In this document: positions 35,906-46,800 of the stretch, one piece after another | How positions within the stretch are numbered: position 1 is the stretch's first letter | Layout of the letters: each line of letters opens with the position of its first letter | Source of the DNA: Orthonyx spaldingii | Lineage: Eukaryota; Chordata; Aves; Passeriformes; Orthonychidae | Length of the DNA: 64,000 nt | NCBI GenBank assembly: GCA_013397795.1 | Contig: VZTJ01005217.1 | Location: 630,652-694,651, forward strand | Direction of reading: 5' to 3' | Program-made: the position numbers and the translations under genes | The notes under the pieces: model-generated | The model's input: the letters and a program-made list of their open reading frames with translations, nothing else | Told to the model about the DNA's origin: nothing | Database searches by the model: none

Positions 35906-38900
35906 AGCAGCCAGGTAGGGCTGTCTGTCGTGGGAAAAGGGAGAAAGGCTTGTAGGAGTGAAATGACAGTGATTGTCATCCTGCTGCCTGCTTTCCTAGT
36001 TAACCCAGCGCGTAGGAGGAGGTCGTGTTTGTGCACTGGATGCAATTCCCAGGTACAGCACGGATCTGGAGCCAGCCCGTGTTGTTCGTGTTGTTTTTGT
36101 GATAACCCTTCCCCACAGCTCTGTTATCTGCGGGAAGCGGCCTTGGGGCTGCGCCGGCCGACGGAGAAGAGTGAGACTGACCCCTGCTCTGGAAAAGCTT
36201 TTCCATTCTGGCCTCACAGCACCACACTGTTCAAATGGCATGGCTTTTTGACCATAATTGGAGGCATTTGGGCCGGGGTGTGCTCATGGGTTTTGTGTTT
36301 TGGAGACTGAATTGTCGCCCAAGCCCTTGACTTTATGGAGGCACGAAGTCACCATGGTGTTTTTGGCTTCCTGCATAGCAGTGGACCCTGGGGTGATCAA
36401 GGTGTATGGCGTCAGCTTCCTGAGCCTCCAGGCATTCAACACTCCACTTTTTTACATTAACAACTGTGATTTTGAGTCCTTGAGCAGTTCTTGTATTTAT
36501 CAACAATATGGAAAGTCTTGGAAACCAATTGAAAACTGAATTGTTTCTGCAATTTTAGTCAGTGTGCTTTGGCACTGCCTTCCCACTTGGGAACAGATAA
36601 ATGTGAAATAGGCTCTTACTCTGAGGGCAAGTAATTGCATCGTGCACCTCCATGGGTCAACCTTTATGACTGTGTGAACAAGGCTTAGCTCTGTTAATAA
36701 AAGCATTTCTCTGTGTGTGTGTTAACATCAGCACGGAGTTAGTGCAGTTTTCAAACTGTGTAATTGTGCTAGGATGGCTGATATATTACCACTCCCCCAA
36801 AAAGAGAAAAGGTCAAGAAAGACACTTTCCTAACTGTGTTTTATAAATTGATTAACGCAATGAGGAGATCCATTGTGCTTCTGTAACAGGAAGTGTTACT
36901 GATGTGTAAATCAAAGACAAACCAGCAACATTTGCTGGCCTTAAAAATGGTGTGGCTTTTGTATACTCATATGCTTGTCCTGGCTGGTTTTCAAAAACTA
37001 TAAATAGATCACTGGGAAGTCCTGGGATAACAAAAATGTACTGCTGCTGCTTGTCATAAATAAACTTATAAGAGCTGCCTTGGTCTTGCAGCTCTTCTTT
37101 GGAGGAGTCCTTACTTGTCCATTTGGTTTCAGAGCATCAGGTCACATGAGACATTATTTCTGTGGCAGTGGGGTGCAGCTTTGTGTTCAGCTCTGAATCT
37201 CCTGAAGGTCTTGTGTTCTCTGGGCTTGGTGTCTTGCAGATCCATCTCATGCTCTCCTGGCTTGGTTCTACCTGAACAGAGTTGTTCAGTCTTTTCCAAG
37301 CTTTTCTCCTTTTTGTTCCTTCATCTCCAGCTGCTGATGGCATAGGAATACCCAAGGCCAGGCTTGTTTCACCATCATCCCAGGCAGTGCAGAGTCTCTC
37401 TGATGCCACATGCACTAATACCACTTATTAAAAGGCTGGCTGATACCCATCTGACTGCTGTTGGGTGTTATGTAGGATCAGAAGGCTATAGCCTTTTTTC
37501 TGTATCACCTTCAAAGGGATGGGCCTAGTGGAAGCACTTTTCTTCCTCCAGGGAAGCACAGAGAATACATCATTATTGCACACTGGATGATGACAAATAA
37601 TTTTTTTCTGCCAGACAGAGAGAAGTCATCAGTTCCTCAAGAGGGGAAGTCAAGGTAGATCTGTCAATGGTGCTGTCCTGATATTTTGCCTCCTGAGGAT
37701 CTGGCTTTGAAGGGAAGGGGATCAGCATGTTTGCTGTGTGATCACATTCCAGCTGGGAACGTGATGCAGTCTGAGACGGCCCAGAAGAGCGATGTTGGCA
37801 AACGCTTTAAATGTGGGAGCGATGAACTTCAGTTTGGAGTAGGATCTTTAAAAAAAGAGTGTTTAAATGGCAAGATGATAGAAAATGCATCCTTTAAAAC
37901 AGACCTTTCTCCCCACCACTGGATGAAAACGTGGAACCATTGTAAGTGAAGTGTTGAGGAGAAAGCAGGATCATCAAACTGAAGTGCTGTGTGAACTTCT
38001 CAGGCTTGACAGCGGTGTGAGTACATCAGAAGTGATGGGAAAAGAAAATATTAGAAAAGAGCAAAAACCAAACCAACTTGATGTAAGGGGTTTCCTGTGA
38101 TAATTTAGGTCATGGGGTCATGATTTGGGTGCCAACAATTTGCCTTTAGGGAGGCTCTAAGAGAGAGGAAGAGAGTTCACCAATAAAGGTGGCTCAGTAG
38201 CACTTTGCAAGGCTCAAGACTTGCACCTCTGAATGTTGCTGCTTCTTTCTGAATGTAAAATAAACAGAGATCTTTGTTAATAGTCAAAAAGGAAAGGGTC
38301 TTCAGTTGGTCAGCATTGTGGAGCTCTACTTCCTCTGGATTGGTTCACCAAAGATAAAAATCTGCCGTTTCTGTTCACGCTGTTGGCTTGGCTCAGTGCA
38401 TGAGTAATAATAATCTGTTGCTAGGAACAGACTTCAGTTTACATGGAGAGGCCTCTATGGAGGGCAGGTCTTTGAGTCCCCGAGTGGGTCATAAATAATC
38501 AGTGACACTTCAAAGGAGGAAAAGTAAAAACAAGCAGTTGGAAATGCCATGAAAAGATGTCTGTGATTCCTATTGCAACACCAGTGGAAAGCATGTAGCC
38601 AACATAATTGGGAAAGTATGGGGCAGGGATCTGCCAAGGCAAAACCAATGAAGCAGGGATTTACTAACAGTGGGTTATAGTATTCAGCTACCTCTAGCTG
38701 GGCTTATTTGCAAGGTATCTGCTGCTTTCAGCTTTAAGGACTGCAAAACTGAGCTAATTTCATGGCATATGATTTTTCAAGATTGGCTCCTGGGGAGGGC
38801 CGTGAGGGTACATCTGTGCAGGGACGTGCACAAGTTTGCTGTGAACTCCGCAGCTAAAAACACTCTTATCTGGGACAGTGTGGAAATCACACCGACTAGG

Positions 38901-40212
38901 TTACCTTGCTTCCTAAATACTGTGCACAGCTGCTTTGTAGAGGTAGCTTTGAATTAATTAATGAAATACCCATTTCCAGGTTTAGCTGTAGTTACATGCA
39001 TTGCTTTTTGAAGATGGCAGTGGTTGAACCGTAGGGAGTGTGCTGTGTAACTGCTGGGTTTCCCATGCGATGAAATCTCACCATCTGCGGTACTTGGAGC
39101 AGCTGAAAGCCAAGGTTTGCAAACCACCCTGATCTGAACTAATGTTAAGGCTGTGAAATCCTTTCTAATGAATCCTCTAAATCCATCTGAAACTTTTTTC
39201 CCCTTTCTTCTGAGACAAGAATGTCATTATAAAGACCCTGCTTAAGAAGAGCATCTCTTAATGTCTCATTAAGACTTAAGCCTCACTGGAGACAAGGTAT
39301 TTAAATCAGTGTTGTCTGTTCTTATGATAATGGAATGTAAAGCCTGGGTGTGATTATTTTCAGGTTAGTTCCTTGAGATTTGCAGTCTGCTACTTGCTCT
39401 TAGGTTTCTCTCTTATCAGTGTGCCTATGTGTGTATGTTAATGCCCAGGATTTTCTGCACTCTGCTGGCTAATATCAGCTGAATTTGGTAGAGGAAGGGA
39501 AATTACTGTAGAACTGATGTGATACAACTGTGCTGATATAATTTCCACCAGTGTTTTTAGGTGCCTATTATGGAAATAGCTGGAGAGGTATGGGAAGAAG
39601 GGTTTGAGTCTTAGGAGTGCCCTTCTCACAGGGAAAGCTTTCCTTGATGGTTGAACCATGTGAGCTGCAGATTGAGCCCAGGTGGCCAAGAATTTACGCC
39701 TTTGGAGAACACCAGGGAAAGCTTTCTTCCCAAGGAGGACATTGCTAATGCACCTCTCTTGTATGACTTACCCTGCGTTGAAGAAAACATGAACTTGCAC
39801 AACAGCTCTGGTGCAATTCCCAGAAGTTAATTCACAGGAAACGAATCCATTGGGAATAAGGTCCTAGTGTGCTTGGAACTGTCTCTTTGTGGTACTTCAT
39901 AGGCTACCCCTAGGTGTAAGCAGTTAATGCTTTCCCACATCAATGCTAGACTCTCCAGAGAGGGGGAAAGACAAGGTCATTCCCTTGACCTTTGGTTTTA
40001 TCCCCACCGAAAAAGTGTGATTTGAAAGCATTTGATTTATTTTCAACACTGTGGGTATATATTTCCTAGTTGTCCAGCGTTTCATGGAGGTGAAGGGTTG
40101 GTTTAGCTCTGCAGTTTGTTGAGTTGTAGTGAAACAAAATAATTGACTTAAATATGAAGCAGAAAAGATGATCCTTCCTACTGCCTATGAAAAGCATTGC
40201 TGGTTGGTGGTT

Positions 40213-40252
40213 TTAGACTCTTCAGAGCTTGATGGTATTAGACTCTTCAGAG
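40213..40252. repeat. 15-base direct repeat, period 25
   Basis: TTAGACTCTTCAGAG occurs at 40213-40227 and again at 40238-40252. The flanks share 'gatggt' and 'ggtggt'-like sequence, suggesting a small slippage duplication in intron 1. Confidence 0.9.
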
Positions 40253-40680
40253 GCTGCAATGATGTAGTTACAATTGATAATGCTGTATTTGAATGAAATT
40301 TGGGACAGGGAGGAGGGTGCAGTGAGTAGCATATTGTCCCTGTATAATCCTTTCTCAGACAATCTGTACCTTGTACCTTTTAAAGAAGACTAATCCTTGC
40401 AGGTGTGTCCTCCAGGAGTGTGTTTGTGTCTCCCCTTCAAAGCAGCTGTGGAGTCTTCTGTTGGGGCAGGGCAAAATGGATCTGCAGGATGGTGAATTGA
40501 GGGTTTGAGAGACATGAAAGCTTTGGCATAAATTTACCTGGTATTAACTCTGTGTCTTCATAACCTATGGATTTGTTAAGTGGATGTCTTGTGTTTAAAG
40601 AAAAAAGTTTAAAATTTTCCATCCTTTTGGGAAGGCGGCCATAAATTGACTTTAAAAGAAAATAAGAGCATATGCTTTTC

Positions 40681-40830
40681 TTAATTTATACATGTTCTGT
40701 GATCAGGTGCTATAATTTAAGTTAATTAATTAATAAATTAAGTAACTTAATTACAGCTTATTCATACTTTGGAGCTTAATAGACTTTCTGCTTTGAAATC
40801 CTGGAAGTTTTATTAGCTTTAACTACTTTA
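40681..40830. promoter_or_regulatory. AT-rich homeobox-site cluster in intron 1
   Basis: This is a dense run of TTAATTAA/TAATTA motifs flanked by an 8-bp inverted repeat (TTAAGTTA at 40717-40724 and its complement at 40743-40750). It may be a regulatory element or simply low-complexity AT-rich DNA. Confidence 0.15.
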
Positions 40831-41480
40831 TTGGTTAGAGATCAGAACTGAGATTGGGGTCCCATCACATGAAGTGCAGAACAAGCACATAAAAGGAGAC
40901 ACTGTGTGCTGTGTTGTTCCTGTAGCTGGCAAGGGTTGGGGACAGAGGAGGAACAGGCACAGAAAGGTTAAAAATATATTTTGTGTTGTTTATCAAATGT
41001 CCATCAGAGCTGTTCATGGCTCTTGCATACTTTCCTGTTATTATAATGGAATTTTAATGCCAAGTCCTGCTCCCTTTCTCTGCACTGTGGCTCCAGTGAC
41101 TCTAGCATCGTGCGAGTTAGTTGGACATAAATTGGTTCTGCCCGTGTCATCATCTCAAAGGTGGATGCTTTGAAGCTGAATGTATGTTTCCACTGTTTGG
41201 GAGTTTGCTTACATACTTCCCACTTGGATCATTTGTCATCACCTTCAAGGTGGTGATCAGAAAACCAAATTCAAGACTTAGTCATACCCAAAAAATATTA
41301 AGGCTACCTGACATTTTGCATTTTCAGACTTTAGATTTATATTGCTTAATGTTGAGAGAAAAAAGAAGGGAGTTTCCCAGGAAAAATGGCCTTGCCTCGG
41401 GCATAGGCAGCATAGCTGTGAGCACTGGATTCTTGCTCAGCCCTTGCCCATCCTCAGTTTCTGTAAGAGCCCAGTATTTA

Positions 41481-42075
41481 TCATAGAATTATAGAATTCC
41501 AGGTTGGAAGGGACCTCAAGGACCATCTGGTCCAATATTTTGTGCTAAAAGCGTGGTCCAGGCAAGATGGCACAGGATCCTGGCCAGTCAAATCATAACA
41601 GTGCCAGTGCTGTGGAATCCACCACTTCCCCGGGGAGATTAATCCGGTGAGTGATTGTTCTGTGAAACATTTTCCTCTTGTGTCTAGTTGAAATCTCCCT
41701 AGCAGTAACTTGTACCCACTGCCCCTGTCTTTTCCATGTGACTCCTTGTCAAAAGGGAGTCTCCATCCTCTCTGTGGGCACCCTTCGAATACTGGAAAAT
41801 GGTAATAACGTCACCCCTCAGCCTTCTTTTCTCAAGGCTCAGCAAACCCAGTTTTCTCAGCCATTTCCCCACGGGGGCCTCCCAGTCTTTTGGTCATCTT
41901 TGAGCTCTTCTCTCTCCAGCCTGTCCACGTAATATTGTGTACAATGTGGTCCCAAACTGCCCCCGGTATTCCAGGTGTCCTGACAAGTGCTGAGCAGAGT
42001 GGGATAATGACTTCTCTGTCTCTGCTGGTGATGCCCTTTGTGCTGCCCAGCATTTTGTTGGCTTTCTCGGCTAAT
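41481..42075 (-). mobile_element. CR1 LINE 3' region (different subfamily)
   Basis: This is about 595 bp, starting 'tcatagaattatagaattcc' and 'ggttggaagggacctcaagg'. It has the distinct body 'ggggagattaatccggtgag', 'ttttccatgtgactccttgt', 'cctgacaagtgctgagcaga' and 'gtgggataatgacttctctg', found in another avian CR1 subfamily. The minus-strand frames are broken by stops, so it is older than the copy at 23300. Confidence 0.85.
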
Positions 42076-42420
42076 TTAGATATCCTATGATTTCCATCCT
42101 AACCTCAAGGCTTGGCTTGTTTATATCATCATTTTCTGGTGCCAGCCAAAGATTAAATTGGTCCTTTTCCTCCTATTTTTGCTAGCTAAACAAGCCAAAC
42201 TCTTGTAAAATAAGTTTTTCTTTGATTATCCAGGTAGGTGTGTTCTTTACCTGCCCCAGCTAGGACTCCCTTTCTTGAATCTGGTGCCTTGAGTTGCATC
42301 TGTAAGTTGTTGGTGACCTGCAGAAGTGCTAATATCTATTTCTCTGGAAATCCAGAGACTTTTTTTCCCCCCTTTTTTCTCTCTGTCTGGCCTTTGCTTG
42401 TCATCAGTAAAGTGATGTCC

Positions 42421-42477
42421 CATGGCAGGGGGGTTGGACTGATGGTCCCTTCCAGCCCAAAGCACGCTGTGATTCTC
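42421..42477 (+). mobile_element. Short CR1 3' tail
   Basis: It reads 'catggcaggggggttggact', 'gatggtcccttccagccc' and ends 'gctgtgattct', a forward CR1 3' tail about 350 bases from the oppositely oriented copy at 41481. Confidence 0.8.
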
Positions 42478-43315
42478 AATGTGGGCAATAACCCCTGGTC
42501 TCACGTAGGTGCTGTAAATGTGAATTGATTGGTTGTGAAGTGTTCAGATGCCGGGGTGGCGAGCGCTGTAGAAAATCTGGTGAAGGACTCAACAATCCTG
42601 TCATCAGAGCAGCTCTTGGACAAAGCACAAGGACACAGATTGTTCAGGGTGAGGACAGTGAAATATTGAAGAGCTCCTCCTGAAATGCATGTTCTCCTTT
42701 CAGTGCAGTGAAGGAGACAGAGAGTGAGGAAAAATAGTATGGAGTGGAGTAAACAAAGGCTGCCTCATGATTCATGTGCACAAGGGAATGGATGTAAGAA
42801 TTTCTCTGGCATTCCTTAATGTTGTATTTCCTGACTCATCTATTCACGCCCTTTATTTTGACATACACTTGTTGGATGAGTTATTAATACATGGTGTGGA
42901 AATCCTAGTGCTTCTGGTGAAAAGGTTACAGTTGTGTAGGTAACAAAGCTTGTTTAAGAGTGAGTCCTTATTTAATTTTCAGCTTAATTTCTTTTTGAAT
43001 TTGTTGAACTTCTGGGTTCTTGATAAATATAAGTCTCTATCTTGACCATCGAGTTCTTCCTATGGTCGCAAATTGAACAATAGAGCTACTGCAGAACAAG
43101 GAACGTTTGTAGTTTTTTAAGGAAGATAGAACATGTTGTTATCTAAAGTTGCATTAGAGATAGGAGAGGTATCCAGGGAGAGGAGAATGGAGGAGTTGGA
43201 AAAAGAAGCTCCTTCTTGGGCATTGAGGAGTAACAAAGGTACCAGACAGAGACAGCAGTTGTGTTAATTCTCATATGATAACTGCTGCTTTTTCATTTCA
43301 CCTTAATCTTTGCAG

Positions 43316-43376
43316 ATTCTGCCAGAATTGTTTCCTTTCCGCAACAATGATCCAGGCAGGAAGGGAGATATGAAAG
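43316..43376 (+). other. SYNE2: Candidate alternative 5'UTR exon of SYNE2
   Basis: A pyrimidine-rich tract and acceptor (ccttaatctttgcag|ATTCTG) is followed 61 nt later by a donor-like site (GAAAG|GTACAA). It lies 383 bases before exon 2. The interval contains an ATG at 43347 opening a nine-codon frame that ends in TGA, so inclusion would add a short upstream ORF to the mRNA. This rests on splice-site appearance only. Confidence 0.2.
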
Positions 43377-43759
43377 GTACAAGGATTTAAAAAAATGACG
43401 TTTGGCAGCTGCAAGTCTGCAGAAGGCACTGTGAGCTTTTTGTCACCTGGGCTTTCTCAAAGAAAGCAATGGTGTTTGAATTTTCGTAATCCTGGTGCTT
43501 TTGTTTTCATGGCAAGACCCACTGGGATCCCTGGTTTGTGTTGTGGAGTGCTGCTGGCCACTGTTAGAAAAAAGTCAAAGGACCAAATCTTGGGTTCCCA
43601 GAGTAGAAACAGTCGCTTTATTCTGTATAAACTAAGGAAACAGCTGACCAAGGGAAGAAAACCCAAAACAAAATGCATGTCTTGGTGCCACATCATCATT
43701 GAGCATCATCAATTTTCACGTAAAACTGTACTGATTTTCTTCTTTCTATATAATTTCAG

Positions 43760-43875
43760 TTTGGAAATTGATTAAAGAATCTCCATAGAATTCAATATGG
43801 CATCACAGCAGTCATCTGCATCAACAGAGGAGCAGGCTTCCTCTGAAATAGATGATCTCCATCTAACGCTGCAAG
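43760..43875 (+). CDS. SYNE2: SYNE2 exon 2 (5'UTR 43760-43796, start codon 43797)
   Basis: The acceptor is taatttcag|TTTGG and the donor GCAAG|GTAAGT. The ATG at 43797-43799 has A at -3 and G at +4. An in-frame TAA at 43773-43775, within the same exon, excludes an upstream extension of the protein in this exon. It encodes 26 residues (start MASQQSSASTEEQ, end DDLHLTLQ) plus one base of a split Val codon. The Ser/Glu-rich leader followed by a DDLH motif matches the N terminus of mammalian nesprin-2 as recalled. Confidence 0.92.
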
Positions 43876-46800
43876 GTAAGTCACTGAAGTTTTCTGCGCC
43901 TTTTTAATTTAGATTTTTGTCAAAAATCTGTGGCTGTGTGTACAAGTTGAAGGGAATTCTGTTTAAACTGGGGTTATGGTGAGTGTAGTTAGTTCATGTC
44001 TGTGCTTCTTTGCAGATATTTCTGTGTTTCCTGAGAGAGGCTTCAGCAGGGAAATGAAAGATAAGCTCTTGTAGTACTTTCTCGTGATGTTTTCAGATCA
44101 ATTGCCTTTTTTGGTACTGATGTGCTCACTGGTTCTTATGCTTTGTTACTCAGAATACATGTTGCTGTAAACTGTTTTGAAAGGAAACACCAGCATGAAA
44201 ACAGGCCAGTTCAGCTTGCTGACAATTAGGTGGTTACACTGAGCTGTCTTAATGAAGCTGTTGACTCCAGTACTATTTTATTCTATTTTATTAGGTTTTC
44301 TGTTTTTTACTGCTATATCCCCTGCAACTGGGGATAATTTTTGTGGCTTCTAAACAAATTTCGTATGGGTCAGAGTCTTTCATCTTTACTTGTCATGAGT
44401 TATAACTCGTTAAGGAAGCACTCACTGGCTGATTTTTAATTGTTTCAATTTAACGGCATCTACCTGGACAGTTAAGTGATGATGAGTGCATCTGACCTGG
44501 CCTCTCAGAACTGTTGGGTTTTCCTTACTCACATATTGAATTTCCTTCTATAACAATTTTCTGTGAACATATTTATGTGGGCTGTCAAGGAGGGTAGTCC
44601 AGACAGCAGGACCAGCCCTGCTGAAAAGCTCGGTTTTGATGTGTTTAGAGCCTGGTTATTCTAGGACGGATGGGCTAACTTGTGTTTCCACAGAGCTATT
44701 TCCTTTTAACTCCCTTGCTGTGAAATTTCTATGGTGCTTGGTTGAGAGCAAATATGTTGAAAACAGATGGTGCAAAAGAATATTCTACCAAGTCACTTCT
44801 GTGATCCATATTTGCACTAATACTGTTGTTGAAGCCATGTGTTTTGATGAGTGAGTGTTAATAGTGGTCCAAAGCCAAGCGTCTTTAATGGTGAATTTTC
44901 TTCTGTTCTGCTTCAGTGTTGCATTTTTAGGAGAACAAGCAAAAACTTGTATCAGGATCTAGTCTGACTTTTGCACCAAGCACAGCTTGTCAGACGCATT
45001 TGTTGTGCCAGTCAAACAGCCTTGGATAGAAAGGCTGAGGTGGCTGTTGTTGTGAAACAGATTTGGAAAACGCTCTCTAGCTTTAAGGCAGATTTAAAGT
45101 TACGTCCCATTGTAAGACAGGGTTTTACTTTCAAATTATTTTCTTTTTCTGAAAAGTCAGGTTGGTGTTTGTGTTGAATAACAATTGAGTTTTTTGATCA
45201 GTGTCTCATTGAAGGAGCCCTGCTTAATAAAATTGCAATTTCTTTGCTGTAATAGATGGAGCTCTTAGATTATGCTGAAATGAACACACTACAAATCTTG
45301 TGCCCAAGTTGTCTGTGCCTGGCTGTTGTAAAACATCCGGAGACATCCCTTAGAAGTGACATGAACAATTTTTTGTAATGATTGAAGACACACCAAATGG
45401 TACTGACACATTTTGTGTACGGAGCTGTGGCGCTGCAGCGTCTGCTCAGGGTCAAACAAGCAAATGGCAATACAGCTGTGAGGAAGCACCAAAGACACGT
45501 CCCTGACATGACATATAGGGACCATTAGCAGCTCTGCTCACAGATCTGCGGTAGCAAAGGTCAAATAAGAAGAATAGGGTCGCTCAAGGAAACAGGTTTT
45601 GCCATTAATAGGAATCTTGAGATGAGATTTGCGAAGCAGCCGGAGCCATTGGTTGCTTTAAATCTTCACGTCCACCTGGGGAAGTGTTAGAGAAATTTCA
45701 GACTCAAGGAATAGCTGCTTATAACTATCAGAAAAGCAGTTTACGTTTTGTGTGACTGCAGATGGATGTGAAACTTACGATCTTTTCAAATTGCTAGAAT
45801 ATAGCTTCAAATAATATTTGGATTATATAATACACAGCATAACAGGAGATGTACATAAATGGTGCAGGAGGAAAAAGCAGACGAGATCTAGTATGGATGT
45901 AGTTTGGATACATTTTAATCTATTTTTTAATTCTTTGTGATCCAACCTTCCGTTATTCCTGAAAGGCATCCAGTGGGGATAGGAGCACTTGTCTAGTCTG
46001 GTTAATTAGGCCAAGATCAACTTAATGTGTCAGTTGGTTGGTCATACAACTTCGTGAAGTTTATGCCTAAAAAATGTAACAAAATCATTAGCTTTCTTTT
46101 TTTTTTCCTTCCCTACCATGTTATTTTAAGTGTGTTTGACTTATTTAAGTTACAGTCTTTTGCGAGGAAAGCACTTTTGGGAAGAAAGAGAAGGAAAAAA
46201 GAGGGAAAGAACAATCTCTTTTAAGTAATTAGTGATGAGTTTACTACTTAGTAGCTCTAATTATTATAGAATTCCTATTACTTTATGGCTACTTGGTTCA
46301 TAGTGTAAAAGCTTGTTGGTGGGGTTTTAGGTAAAAGAGTATTCAAGGGTGAACATTCACTTTCCTTAATAGTGTTTGGCCTAGAAGATGCCATAATCTG
46401 TGGCACATTCTGTCACATATTCTCTGTGATTCTGTGTGATAAAGAAATTCACTGGAAAATAGGTAAAAATGTAACTTTGTTCTCAGTGCATCTTTATTGT
46501 CAGCTAATTACTTCAAGGAGACTTAATGAAGCTTGAAAAACGTGAAGAAAATAGATGAAGGAATGAAAGCAGTATGTTTTCTAATGCCCCCATCTCCAGG
46601 CATTTTCAAATGGTAAAGCTAGTCACAAAATCATGAGGCTGAAGTAAAAAGTTGCAAGAATATAAGCCGTTATATATGGATCTTTTTAGATTTATGTATT
46701 GCTGTTTAACCTTTACCAGTTTTCAAGCTGATATCCAGATGAGAGTAATCGTTACCCCCTTCCCTCCCTGCCAAGAAAATGGAAATTGCTATGAAAATGC

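Larger units (their letters stand above)
26871..43759 (+). other. SYNE2: SYNE2 intron 1 (about 16.9 kb)
   Basis: It is bounded by GTGAGC at 26871 and taatttcag at 43751-43759. No protein-coding exon was recognised in it. It contains CR1 fragments (28454, 41481, 42421), a second CpG-rich patch (35640-35905), a TATA/MEF2-type element (31872), AT-rich candidate enhancers and a possible extra 5'UTR exon (43316-43376). Long first introns of large genes commonly hold regulatory DNA, so alternative first exons are plausible. Confidence 0.6.

Noticed and set aside
36987..37007. Perfect MEF2/TATA consensus CTATAAATAG in intron 1
   Set aside because: Several matches to this consensus are expected by chance in 64 kb of AT-rich DNA, and nothing supportive surrounds it.
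46370..46445. Possible CR1 tail (ctctgtgattctgtgtg)
   Set aside because: Only the terminal repeat-like motif is present; the upstream CR1 body is missing, so it may be chance.
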